A stretch of DNA of 9,287 nt, taken from Clostridia bacterium. Lineage in GTDB: Bacteria > Bacillota > Clostridia > TANB77 > CAG-508. The notes under the pieces were generated by a model that did no database searches, was not told where the DNA came from, and worked only from the letters and a program-made list of their open reading frames with translations. Location: contig CAADUD010000011.1 of NCBI GenBank assembly GCA_900752095.1, positions 1-9,287 on the forward strand. Reading direction: 5' to 3'. Shown here in pieces: positions 1-6,070 of this stretch. Both the position numbers and the translations under genes were made by a program. How positions within the stretch are numbered: position 1 is the first letter of the stretch; every line of letters starts with the position of its first letter.

Positions 1-98
1 ACGAAACAGACTTTTTAGTATATATCAATGCTGAAACAGGAAAAGAAGAGGATATTTTAGTAATTGTAAATACACCAAATGGAACTTTAACACATTAA
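1..98 (+). CDS. C-terminal end of a possible YpeB/PepSY-type germination protein (partial)
   Basis: Reading from base 3, an open frame of 31 codons runs to TAA at 96-98; the gene's start lies before the window. The visible tail contains YINAETGKEEDILVI and ends NTPNGTLTH. The 'Y-I-N-A-x-T-G-x-E-E-x-I' signature is typical of the last strand pair of PepSY domains. The overall ending resembles, from memory, the C terminus of clostridial YpeB, the partner that stabilises the spore cortex-lytic enzyme SleB. A spore protein gene nearby fits that reading, but only 31 residues are available, so another PepSY-domain protein is equally possible. A strong terminator follows 15 bases after the stop, so this is the last gene of its transcript. 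Confidence 0.5.
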   Translation, partial: ETDFLVYINAETGKEEDILVIVNTPNGTLTH

Positions 99-112
99 AA
101 CACCAATGAATC

Positions 113-155
113 TGTCCCTTTTGGACTAATTTTTAACCAAAAGGGACACTTTTTT
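113..155 (+). terminator. Strong intrinsic terminator after the first partial gene
   Basis: A perfect 12-bp stem (113-124, TGTCCCTTTTGG, with 137-148) encloses a 12-nt loop and is followed by C and six Ts at 150-155. It sits just after the stop codon at 98. This is the classical rho-independent arrangement. Confidence 0.9.
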
Positions 156-166
156 AAATTCAATAA

Positions 167-193
167 AAAACAGCTCAAACTGCGAGCTGTTTT
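167..193. terminator. Second hairpin, possibly a terminator for either strand
   Basis: A perfect 10-bp stem, AAAACAGCTC (167-176) with GAGCTGTTTT (184-193), encloses a 7-nt loop. Read on the minus strand the stem is followed by a T tract (complement of A165-A170), the better terminator geometry. On the plus strand the Ts are broken by GG. No minus-strand gene ends nearby, so it may be a back-up terminator to the one at 113-155. Confidence 0.55.
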
Positions 194-198
194 GGATT

Positions 199-213
199 TT
201 CGTTCAGAACGAA
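199..213. repeat. Short palindrome TTCGTTC-A-GAACGAA
   Basis: A 7-bp perfect inverted repeat around one central A, directly after the hairpin at 167-193. The half-sites GTTC/GAAC are in the opposite order and spacing from the Firmicute LexA box, so it is not a standard SOS box. It could be a small operator or a chance palindrome. No promoter could be assigned to it. Confidence 0.3.
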
Positions 214-334
214 TTAATGGTGTTAAATAAAAAAGTGACGATAAGTACAATACACATATGTTACAGTTATGTCTAATTTAAAATATGGAAAAAATTAAAA
301 AAATAATTTTTTAAAAAAAGAAAATAATAAAAGT

Positions 335-358
335 AAGAAAATAGTCAAATATTTTCTT
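335..358. repeat. Inverted repeat / leader hairpin upstream of the spore protein gene
   Basis: AAGAAAATA (335-343) and TATTTTCTT (350-358) form a perfect 9-bp stem with a 6-nt loop (GTCAAA), ending about 23 bases before the ribosome binding site of the SASP gene. It could be a regulatory site or an mRNA leader stem. I could not place a convincing sigma-G promoter in 214-380, so its position relative to the transcript start is unknown. All stem pairs but one are A-T, so chance is a real alternative. Confidence 0.3.
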
Positions 359-393
359 CAAAATTAAAAAATGTAATGCAAGGAGGTAACAGT

Positions 394-570
394 ATGTCAA
401 ATCATAAAACAATTATTTCAGATAAATTAAGAGAAGAAATTGCAAAAGAACTTGGCGTTTATGATAAAGTAAAACAAGATGGAGGATGGGGAAATGTATC
501 CTCTAAAACTTGTGGAAATATTGTTACAAAAGCAATTGAAATTGCAAATAGAAATGCGAATAAAAATTAG
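394..570 (+). CDS. Alpha/beta-type small acid-soluble spore protein, SspF-like
   Basis: This encodes a 58-aa protein. The ATG at 394 is chosen over an in-frame ATG at 376 because an AAGGAGG ribosome binding site (380-386) lies 7 bases before it and would fall inside the longer version. The sequence matches the SspF-type spore DNA-binding proteins: REEIAKELGVYDKVK (residues 13-27), a GGWGNVSS block (30-37), and a C-terminal helix GNIVTKAIEIANRN (41-54). These proteins coat spore DNA in the forespore and protect it from UV and heat. The E-I-A-K-E-L segment at 15-20 resembles the GPR protease cleavage site that lets them be degraded at germination. Expression would be expected from sigma-G in the forespore, but no such promoter was confidently seen. 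The gene is monocistronic, with its own terminator two bases after the stop. Confidence 0.9.
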   Translation: MSNHKTIISDKLREEIAKELGVYDKVKQDGGWGNVSSKTCGNIVTKAIEIANRNANKN

Positions 571-571
571 T

Positions 572-601
572 AAAACAGCCTAAAAACATTAGGCTGTTTT
601 T
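572..601 (+). terminator. Intrinsic terminator of the spore protein gene
   Basis: A perfect 11-bp stem, AAAACAGCCTA (572-582) with TAGGCTGTTTT (590-600), has a 7-nt loop. The Ts at 597-601 form the tract, with more Ts at 605-607. It begins immediately after the stop codon. The A tract on the other side could also let it work on the minus strand. Confidence 0.85.
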
Positions 602-664
602 AAGTTTATCCTATTTAAATAAAACTCTATAAATATTAAAAAATAAAAAATATTATCACTTTTC

Positions 665-694
665 TTGCAAGATACATTTAGTTTGGCATATAAT
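665..694 (+). promoter_or_regulatory. Sigma-A-type promoter for murF-ddl-yqeK
   Basis: TTGCAA (665-670) and TATAAT (689-694) are separated by 18 bases, giving a near-consensus vegetative promoter. It lies 50 bases before the murF start and after the terminator of the spore gene, so it is the obvious driver of the cell-wall unit. Confidence 0.8.
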
Positions 695-744
695 TAAAAA
701 GAATTAGATTGAAGAACAAAAGATCAGGAAGGAATGGTATTAAA

Positions 745-2142
745 ATGGAAAAACAATTAACAATAAAAGATGTTATAAAAATAGCAAACGGAAAATTAAT
801 TTGTGGAAATGAAAATTTGCCATTTGTAAAGCTTTGTAAAGATACAAGAGAACTACAAACAGGCGAAATTTATTTAGGAATTCAAGGCGAAAATTTTAAT
901 GGTAGCACTTTATATGAACAAGCTTTAGAAAAAGGAGCTATTGCTTGTGTTTTACAAAATGTAGAAATAGACAAAGAAGTTCTTAGAAAATATCCAAATG
1001 TAACCATTGTATTAGTAGAAAATACAGTAAGAGCTTTGCAACAGTTAGCCGCATATAAAAGAAGCTTATACAATATTCCAATTGTAGCAATTACAGGAAG
1101 TGTAGGAAAAACTAGTACAAAAGATATGGTAGCAAGTGTATTGTCTCAAAAATACAAAGTTTTAAAAACACCAGGTAATTATAACAATGAACTTGGGCTA
1201 CCACTTACACTACTAGGATTAACAGATGAAGAAATGATGGTTTTAGAAATGGGAATGAATTCTTTTGGGGAAATTAGTTTACTAAGCAATTTAGTAAAAC
1301 CAGATGTTGCGGTTATTACCAATATTGGAACAGCACATATTGGTATGCTAGGCTCTAGAGAAAATATTTTAAAAGCAAAATTAGAAATTCTAGAGGGCTT
1401 ACAGTCAAATGGAACACTAGTAATTAATAATGATAATGACTTATTATATAAATGGTATAGAGAACAAAAGAAAAATCAAAATTATCATATTGTAACATAT
1501 GGAATGCAAGAAAATAGCGATATCATGGGTAAAAATGCTATTTACCATGAAGATGGCAGTGAATGTGAAGCAATTGTACAAGGAAAAAGCTATAAAATAC
1601 ATATTCCAGTGGGTGGAGAACATTTTGTATTAAATGCTTTATGTGCTATTAGTGTAGGAACTATTTTTAACATACCAATGGAACAAATAGAAAAAGGAAT
1701 AGAAGAATTTGAACTTACTAAAAGAAGAATGGAAATAAAACATACTAAAGAAGGAGCACTTTTAATTAATGATTGCTATAATGCCAACTATGACTCTATG
1801 AAAGCAGCTTTAGATTATTTAGGCAAACTCCCAAGTCAAAGAAAAATTGCAGTTTTAGGTGATATGTTAGAACTTGGAGAATATAGTAAAGAATTACACG
1901 AAAAAGTAGGAGAAGCCGTTGCAAAAAATAAAATAGATATGCTTATTTGCGTAGGAGAAGAAGCAAAAAATATAGCTAAAAAAGCGGTAGAAAAAGGTAT
2001 GGAAAAAAGTCAGATATCACTATGTAACTATAATAATGAAGCGATTGAAATTTTAAAGAAAACACTTAGCAATAAAGATGCAGTATTAATAAAAGCTTCT
2101 AATGGTTTGAAATTTATTGAAATTTGTGATGCAATTTGTTAA
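745..2142 (+). CDS. murF: UDP-N-acetylmuramoyl-tripeptide--D-alanyl-D-alanine ligase
   Basis: MurF adds the D-Ala-D-Ala dipeptide to UDP-MurNAc-tripeptide with ATP, the last cytoplasmic step in making the peptidoglycan pentapeptide. The protein is 465 aa, the usual length. The ATG at 745 is preferred to an upstream TTG at 709 because AGGAAGGA (726-733) precedes it and MEKQLTIKDVIKI is a typical MurF beginning. Three Mur-ligase domains are visible: an N-terminal substrate domain (about 1-110), the ATPase core with P-loop GSVGKTST (118-125), LEMGMNSFGEI (168-178) and TNIGTAHIG (192-200), and a C-terminal domain beginning near 330. Within the last part are NDCYNANYDSM (342-352) and LGDMLELGEYS (371-381). 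The lysines of ENILKAKLEI include the candidate carbamylated residue of the family. The downstream neighbour ddl makes its substrate, a classic pairing. Confidence 0.96.
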   Translation: MEKQLTIKDVIKIANGKLICGNENLPFVKLCKDTRELQTGEIYLGIQGENFNGSTLYEQALEKGAIACVLQNVEIDKEVLRKYPNVTIVLVENTVRALQQLAAYKRSLYNIPIVAITGSVGKTSTKDMVASVLSQKYKVLKTPGNYNNELGLPLTLLGLTDEEMMVLEMGMNSFGEISLLSNLVKPDVAVITNIGTAHIGMLGSRENILKAKLEILEGLQSNGTLVINNDNDLLYKWYREQKKNQNYHIVTYGMQENSDIMGKNAIYHEDGSECEAIVQGKSYKIHIPVGGEHFVLNALCAISVGTIFNIPMEQIEKGIEEFELTKRRMEIKHTKEGALLINDCYNANYDSMKAALDYLGKLPSQRKIAVLGDMLELGEYSKELHEKVGEAVAKNKIDMLICVGEEAKNIAKKAVEKGMEKSQISLCNYNNEAIEILKKTLSNKDAVLIKASNGLKFIEICDAIC

Positions 2143-2224
2143 AAATTGAAATGAAAGTGAATAAAAGTAAGTTAAAAAGAGAAAGGTATATAAAATTTAT
2201 TTATGAAAGGATGTATAATGCAGT

Positions 2225-3280
2225 ATGGAAAAATTAAAATTAGGTGTTATTTTTGGAGGAATGTCTACAGAACATGAAGTTTCTATTGTTTCTGGTACTT
2301 CAGTTATAAAAAACTTAAATAAAGAAAAATATGAAATTATTCCTATTTATCTAAGTAAAGAGGGCAACTGGTTTTACTATGATAAAAAAGTAGAAAACAT
2401 AGAAATTTTACAAGTAGGAGACAAAATTAAAGAAGTAAAACCAATTGAAAATCCAATACAATTATTAAAATCCCTAGACATTGCTTTTCCTGTTTTACAT
2501 GGTCTATATGGAGAAGATGGAACCATACAAGGGCTATTAGAATTATTAAAAGTAAAATATGTTGGGTGTAGAGTGCTAAGTTCTAGTGTTTGTATGGATA
2601 AAGTTTATGCCAAAATTATCTTTGAAAAGGCCAAATTAACACAAGCAAGTTATATTTACATAAAAGTTCATAATGGAAATTATACCTATGTAAACCATGA
2701 ACTTAATCAAGAAGAGATGAACCTAGATCAAATCGCACAAAAAGTAGAACAAAATTTAGGGTTCCCTGTATTCGTAAAACCTTCTAATTCCGGTTCTTCT
2801 GTTGGAATTAGCAAAGCAGCTAATAAACAAGAATTAAAAAAAGCTATTTGCCATGCTACGCAATTTGATACTAAAATTTTAATAGAAGAAGAAATTATAG
2901 GGAGAGAAATAGAATGTGCAGTACTTGGAAATGAAGCTATAAAAGCTACATGTGTAGGAGAAATTTTACCTGCAGAAGAGTTTTACACTTTTGATGCAAA
3001 ATATAAAAATGCACAATCTAGAGTAGTAATTCCCGCGGAAATACCAGAAGAAAAGCAACAAGAAATAAAAAGCTTAGCAATAAAAGCTTTTCAAGCAATA
3101 GATGGAAAGGGCTTAGCAAGGGTAGATTTTTTTATTCGTGAAAAAGATAATCAAGTTTGTATTAATGAAATAAATACATTACCAGGCTTTACACAAATTA
3201 GCATGTATCCAAAATTATGGGAACATTGTGGATTATCATATGGCGAACTATTAGATAAATTAATTCAATTTGCTTATTAA
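2225..3280 (+). CDS. ddl: D-alanine--D-alanine ligase
   Basis: Ddl joins two D-alanines with ATP to give the dipeptide used by MurF. The 351-aa ATP-grasp protein has the N-terminal EHEVSIVSG block (16-24, with Glu16 as the likely counterpart of E. coli DdlB Glu15), HGLYGEDGTIQG (92-103), VKPSNSGSSVGISK (184-197, with Ser191 as the likely catalytic Ser) and the C-terminal EINTLPGFT metal/product site (315-323). The omega-loop reads FDAKYKN, with Lys-Tyr at 259-260. A Tyr here is associated with D-Ala-D-Ala rather than D-Ala-D-lactate ligases, where Phe is found, so the enzyme should give a vancomycin-sensitive terminus. The gene starts 82 bases after murF with AAAGGA at 2206-2211. The 82-base gap shows no convincing terminator, so cotranscription is likely. 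Confidence 0.96.
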   Translation: MEKLKLGVIFGGMSTEHEVSIVSGTSVIKNLNKEKYEIIPIYLSKEGNWFYYDKKVENIEILQVGDKIKEVKPIENPIQLLKSLDIAFPVLHGLYGEDGTIQGLLELLKVKYVGCRVLSSSVCMDKVYAKIIFEKAKLTQASYIYIKVHNGNYTYVNHELNQEEMNLDQIAQKVEQNLGFPVFVKPSNSGSSVGISKAANKQELKKAICHATQFDTKILIEEEIIGREIECAVLGNEAIKATCVGEILPAEEFYTFDAKYKNAQSRVVIPAEIPEEKQQEIKSLAIKAFQAIDGKGLARVDFFIREKDNQVCINEINTLPGFTQISMYPKLWEHCGLSYGELLDKLIQFAY

Positions 3281-3328
3281 AATAAAAAATAAGAAAATTA
3301 TAATAAGCAAGGAAGGAATCTTAATGAA

Positions 3329-3901
3329 ATGGAAGAAAATTTATTGCAAAAAATACAGCAAGAGTTAAAACAAGTTTTATCAGAGAAAAGGTATTTACAT
3401 TCTATAGGTACCATGGAATTAGCAGAAGAACTAGCAAAACAATATGGAGTTAATTCTAAAGAAGCGGCACTTTCCGGTTTAATACATGATATTGCAAAAG
3501 AAATGCCAAAGGAAGAACAAATAAAATATGTAGAAGAGAACCATATTTTGATAGACCAATTAGAGCAAACAAATACAGGATTATTGCATGCGAAAATTGG
3601 AGCAAATATAGCAAAGATAAAATATGGGTTTTCAGAAAATATGCAAAATGCAATTGCTTATCATACTACTGGAAATCCTGAAATGGACAAGTTAGCTAAA
3701 ATTGTTTTTATTGCAGATAAAGCAGAAAAAACAAGAAATCATAAAGAGATAGAAACAGTAAGAACACTAGCAAAACAAAACTTAGACCAATGTATTTTAT
3801 ATATTTTAGATTTTACCATTAAACAAAATATAGATGAAAAAAAATTAATTCATCCTAATAGCATTTTAACAAGAAACAAAATATTGTTTAATCTAAAATA
3901 A
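3329..3901 (+). CDS. yqeK: YqeK-type HD-domain phosphohydrolase (probable symmetrical Ap4A hydrolase)
   Basis: This 190-aa HD-superfamily protein carries the full metal-ligand pattern of the YqeK family: RYLHSIGT (His near 24), GLIHDIAKE (His-Asp near 52-53), LLHAKIGA, AIAYHTTGNPEMD and IVFIADKAE. YqeK enzymes hydrolyse Ap4A symmetrically to two ADPs, removing an alarmone-like dinucleotide that accumulates under stress. The ATG at 3329 is used; the ATG at 3324 is in another frame that closes after 14 codons. AAGGAAGGA (3309-3317) precedes the start. It lies 48 bases after ddl and is probably the third gene of the unit. In most Firmicutes yqeK follows nadD, so its place after ddl is unusual. 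The family call is firm; the exact substrate is inferred from the family. Confidence 0.88.
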   Translation: MEENLLQKIQQELKQVLSEKRYLHSIGTMELAEELAKQYGVNSKEAALSGLIHDIAKEMPKEEQIKYVEENHILIDQLEQTNTGLLHAKIGANIAKIKYGFSENMQNAIAYHTTGNPEMDKLAKIVFIADKAEKTRNHKEIETVRTLAKQNLDQCILYILDFTIKQNIDEKKLIHPNSILTRNKILFNLK

Positions 3902-3918
3902 AAAATATTTATAAAAAT

Positions 3919-3968
3919 GACTACTAACTGTAAATTATAACAAAAATTTGTTAGTAGTCTTGTTTTTT
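3919..3968 (+). terminator. Long-loop intrinsic terminator ending the murF-ddl-yqeK unit
   Basis: A perfect 10-bp stem, GACTACTAAC (3919-3928) with GTTAGTAGTC (3950-3959), has a 21-nt A/T loop and is followed by TTG and six Ts (3963-3968). It begins 18 bases after the yqeK stop. Confidence 0.8.
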
Positions 3969-4000
3969 CTTTAAAATATATTTATTTCTAAAAACAATTA

Positions 4001-4009
4001 TGTTATAAT
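4001..4009 (+). promoter_or_regulatory. Extended -10 promoter for the dnaJ-like gene
   Basis: TGTTATAAT gives a consensus -10 (4004-4009) with the TG of an extended -10. The -35 position at 17-bp spacing reads TTTATT, which is weak, so recognition probably rests on the extended element. No CIRCE inverted repeat (HrcA site) is present between here and the gene, so classical HrcA control is not indicated. Confidence 0.65.
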
Positions 4010-4068
4010 CTTATAGTAATCTCTACAAAAGACGGAAGATATTAGGTGCATACTAGGGGGAAACCTAC

Positions 4069-4983
4069 ATGATTTTCAAAGATTATTATAAAATACTAGA
4101 ACTTACAAATACTAAAGCAACAGCAGAAGAAATAAAACAAGCATATCGTGAACAAGCAAAAAAGTATCATCCAGATATTAATACAACTAATCAATTTTCA
4201 GAAGAAAGATTTAAAGATATTAATGAAGCATACAAAGTTTTATCTAATCCTACTTCAAAAAAGAAATATGACAAAATGTGGAATAACCATGTAGGAAGAA
4301 AACAAAAAAGTAGTTACGAAGAAAGCAAAAGAGGAAAAGACTCTATTTTTAGTGACTTTTTTCAAATGTTTTTTGGTTCAACAACAAATACAGAACAAGA
4401 GGAAAAACAAGAAAATAAGAAAAATAAAAAGGTACCTATAAAAGGAGAAAATATAGAAACAGAAATTAATGTAACTATTGAAGAGGCTTTTTATGGCAAA
4501 GAGAAGAAAATAGCCTTAAGAACTTTAAATGGAAAAATGAAAAATTTTCAAGTGAAAATACCAACAGGTATTAGAAGTGAAGAAAAAATAAGACTAATGG
4601 GACAAGGAAAACCAGGAGAAAATGGTGGAAAACCAGGAGATTTATTTATAAAAATTCATATTGAAAATAGCCTAAAATATACTTTACAAGGAGTGGATTT
4701 ATATACTAAATTATTCTTAACACCTTGGGAAGCAGCATTAGGAACCAAAGTAACAATTGCTTCTATTGATGAAGAGGTATCTTTATATGTTCCGCAGGGG
4801 ATAGAAAGTGGTGAAAAAGTTCGTATTAATGGCAAAGGTTATCACAATGGAAAAGCAGGTAGAGGAGACTTAATTGCAGAAGTTCAGATAATGGTTCCTA
4901 AAAATATGAAAGAAGAAGAAAAAAAATTATTTGAAAGATTAAAAGAAATATCAACTTATAACCCAAGAAAAATTTATGATTGA
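4069..4983 (+). CDS. J-domain co-chaperone without zinc finger (CbpA/DnaJ class B type)
   Basis: This 304-aa Hsp40 partner of DnaK delivers substrates and stimulates DnaK ATPase. Residues 1-70 form a J domain with the invariant HPD at 34-36 and the usual YRxxAKKYHPD and FxxINEAYxVLSNPxxxxxYD patterns. The normal Gly/Phe segment is replaced by a charged Lys/Glu/Asn-rich linker (about 75-125) with a short Phe-rich patch (SDFFQMFFGS). The C-terminal substrate-binding domains follow (about 130-290): GENIETEINVTIEEAFYGKE, then LMGQGKPGENGGKPGDLFI and INGKGYHNGKAGRGDLIAEV. The four CxxCxGxG zinc motifs of canonical DnaJ are missing, as in CbpA. The start is supported by AGGGGG at 4055-4060, 8 bases ahead. 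The gene is alone on its transcript, not beside dnaK/grpE, suggesting a secondary J-protein. Confidence 0.9.
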   Translation: MIFKDYYKILELTNTKATAEEIKQAYREQAKKYHPDINTTNQFSEERFKDINEAYKVLSNPTSKKKYDKMWNNHVGRKQKSSYEESKRGKDSIFSDFFQMFFGSTTNTEQEEKQENKKNKKVPIKGENIETEINVTIEEAFYGKEKKIALRTLNGKMKNFQVKIPTGIRSEEKIRLMGQGKPGENGGKPGDLFIKIHIENSLKYTLQGVDLYTKLFLTPWEAALGTKVTIASIDEEVSLYVPQGIESGEKVRINGKGYHNGKAGRGDLIAEVQIMVPKNMKEEEKKLFERLKEISTYNPRKIYD

Positions 4984-5069
4984 TTTGTATTTTGAAAAAA
5001 ACATAACCTTTTATGGTTTATGAAATAGGATGAACAGAAAGTTAACATAACAAAAAACAAGTAGAAACA

Positions 5070-5098
5070 TTGACAAATAGCTATATTTATACTATAAT
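5070..5098 (+). promoter_or_regulatory. Perfect-consensus sigma-A promoter of the coupling-protein operon
   Basis: TTGACA (5070-5075) and TATAAT (5093-5098) are separated by exactly 17 bases, matching the vegetative consensus at all 12 positions. It lies 75 bases before the first gene of the three-gene operon. Such a strong unregulated promoter would be costly, which makes the overlapping inverted repeat at 5081-5107 a likely operator. Confidence 0.9.
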
Positions 5099-5107
5099 TA
5101 AATATAG
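5081..5107. promoter_or_regulatory. Inverted repeat overlapping the -10 box, candidate operator
   Basis: CTATATTTA (5081-5089) and TAAATATAG (5099-5107) are perfect 9-bp inverted repeats separated by 9 bases. The -10 box lies in the centre, so a bound dimer would block RNA polymerase. A second nested symmetry, ACTATA (5091-5096) with TATAGT (5103-5108), overlaps it. No repressor gene is seen in the window. The A/T-rich composition weakens the statistical case, but the position is ideal for repression. Confidence 0.55.
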
Positions 5108-5173
5108 TGATAAAAATAAAACAAAAGACAAACTATGTATTGTACGAAGATTCATAGAAAAGGAGTGTGAACA

Positions 5174-5695
5174 ATGGACCAGATACAGGGAAAACACTTT
5201 AGCATTACAGATCCACAAGGGGTAAATACAGTAATTTATAGAATTAATAAAACAGATAGACGCTTACTAGACGAATATCCGAAATATACTATGCAACGTT
5301 TGGAATATGCTGAAGAATTAAACGGAAACTTAAAAAAGAAAACGTTTTTTGTTGATGAGCCTGCACCTGAAGAAGAATTAGTTATTTTATCTTTCGGAAA
5401 AGAAAAAGTAGTAGTAAATATGGGACTTTTAACCGAAGATAAAGTAAAAATAGCAAAACGTCCAATTCCAATTAAGTTTGATACTTTATATTCTGAACAA
5501 GAAACAGAGTATAAAGAGTTTAAATATACACCAGATTTAAAAAGACCTATTTCCATTATAGATCCAGAAACCACAGAAGAAGTCAAACCAATATTGTATT
5601 TTGATCAAGAAACAAATGAGGTAAAGGGCAAATGTAAACTAAAACCATATAAATCCTATTTTGCCTTTGAAATTAGAGATAAGAAAGATGTTTAG
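5174..5695 (+). CDS. Unknown 173-aa protein, first gene of coupling-protein operon
   Basis: I do not recognise this protein. It is soluble-looking: no signal peptide, no membrane segment and no cysteine in the first 150 residues. It alternates short beta-strand-like stretches with charged turns. Notable pieces are an N-terminal FSITDPQGVNTVIYRI (10-25), a Lys/Glu-rich middle with FFVDEPAPEEELVILSFGKEKVVVNMG, and a repeated S/I-I-x-D-P-E-T style turn (ISIIDPETTEEVKPILYFDQETNEVKG) near the C terminus. The start is well supported by AAAGGAG (5159-5165), 8 bases ahead. It is the first gene after a consensus promoter and is followed 13 bases later by the next gene, which precedes a VirD4-like ATPase. 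A role as accessory factor or substrate of that ATPase is an inference from position only. Confidence 0.8.
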   Translation: MDQIQGKHFSITDPQGVNTVIYRINKTDRRLLDEYPKYTMQRLEYAEELNGNLKKKTFFVDEPAPEEELVILSFGKEKVVVNMGLLTEDKVKIAKRPIPIKFDTLYSEQETEYKEFKYTPDLKRPISIIDPETTEEVKPILYFDQETNEVKGKCKLKPYKSYFAFEIRDKKDV

Positions 5696-5708
5696 AAAGG
5701 GGATTACA

Positions 5709-6041
5709 ATGAGTAGTACAACTGTACATTCAAAAACAAATAACCAAAAAAATACAACAAGTGTTGCTGGAACTGTGTTTAAAGCAACTGAAAAAACATT
5801 AGAAATACCACCTAAAGGACAAGTGTTTGAAGTGATTTCTAACTATGTGGAAGAACAAGGAAATTTAGAAATTCCAGTAGGAAATGCCATTGTAACGGAA
5901 AAAAATCAAATGGTAAAACAAGATGGAACTACTTTAATGCTTCATGAAAACGCTTTTGAAACAATTGCAAAAAATAGAAGAAATAGAAATATACAAAGAG
6001 GAGCAAAAGTATCTAAAATCCGTGCAGGAGAAAGTAGATAA
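5709..6041 (+). CDS. Unknown 110-aa protein, second gene of coupling-protein operon
   Basis: The family is not recognised. The ATG at 5709 is chosen because GAAAGGGG (5695-5702) stands 6 bases ahead; an upstream in-frame ATG at 5661 would overlap the previous gene and lacks a site. The protein begins with a Ser/Thr/Asn-rich, probably flexible stretch (1-20). A compact core follows (VAGTVFKATEKTLEIPPKGQVFEVISNYVEEQGNLEIPVG split over residues 18-58), and the end is strongly basic (about 85-110: NRRNRN, QRGAKVSKIRAGESR). That tail could contact nucleic acid or an acidic partner, and the ATPase next door ends in a long acidic tail. There is no signal peptide or membrane segment. The gene lies 13 bases after its upstream neighbour and 29 bases before the coupling protein, so co-expression is near certain. 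Confidence 0.78.
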   Translation: MSSTTVHSKTNNQKNTTSVAGTVFKATEKTLEIPPKGQVFEVISNYVEEQGNLEIPVGNAIVTEKNQMVKQDGTTLMLHENAFETIAKNRRNRNIQRGAKVSKIRAGESR

Positions 6042-6070
6042 AACAAAAGAAGAGGTGAAAGAAAAAGCCT

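Noticed and set aside
199..213. SOS (LexA) box
   Set aside because: The half-sites read GTTC-A-GAAC with one central base, not the GAAC-N4-GTTC order of Firmicute LexA boxes.
214..380. Sigma-G promoter for the spore protein gene
   Set aside because: CATATGTTA near 257 vaguely resembles a -10, but no matching -35 lies at the proper distance, so I did not annotate it.
882..1073. Minus-strand 63-aa ORF inside murF
   Set aside because: It is antisense to the conserved N-terminal domain of murF, with no ribosome binding site or recognisable protein.
5002..5022. Hairpin CATAACC / GGTTTATG after the dnaJ-like gene as a terminator
   Set aside because: The stem has a bulge and no T run on the plus strand. 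A T run exists only on the minus strand, where no gene ends, so no confident terminator could be called after this gene.
5236..5586. Minus-strand 116-aa ORF inside the first operon gene
   Set aside because: Its Ser-rich composition is what the antisense of Lys/Glu-rich coding gives. The plus-strand gene has a promoter, ribosome binding site and tight operon spacing.
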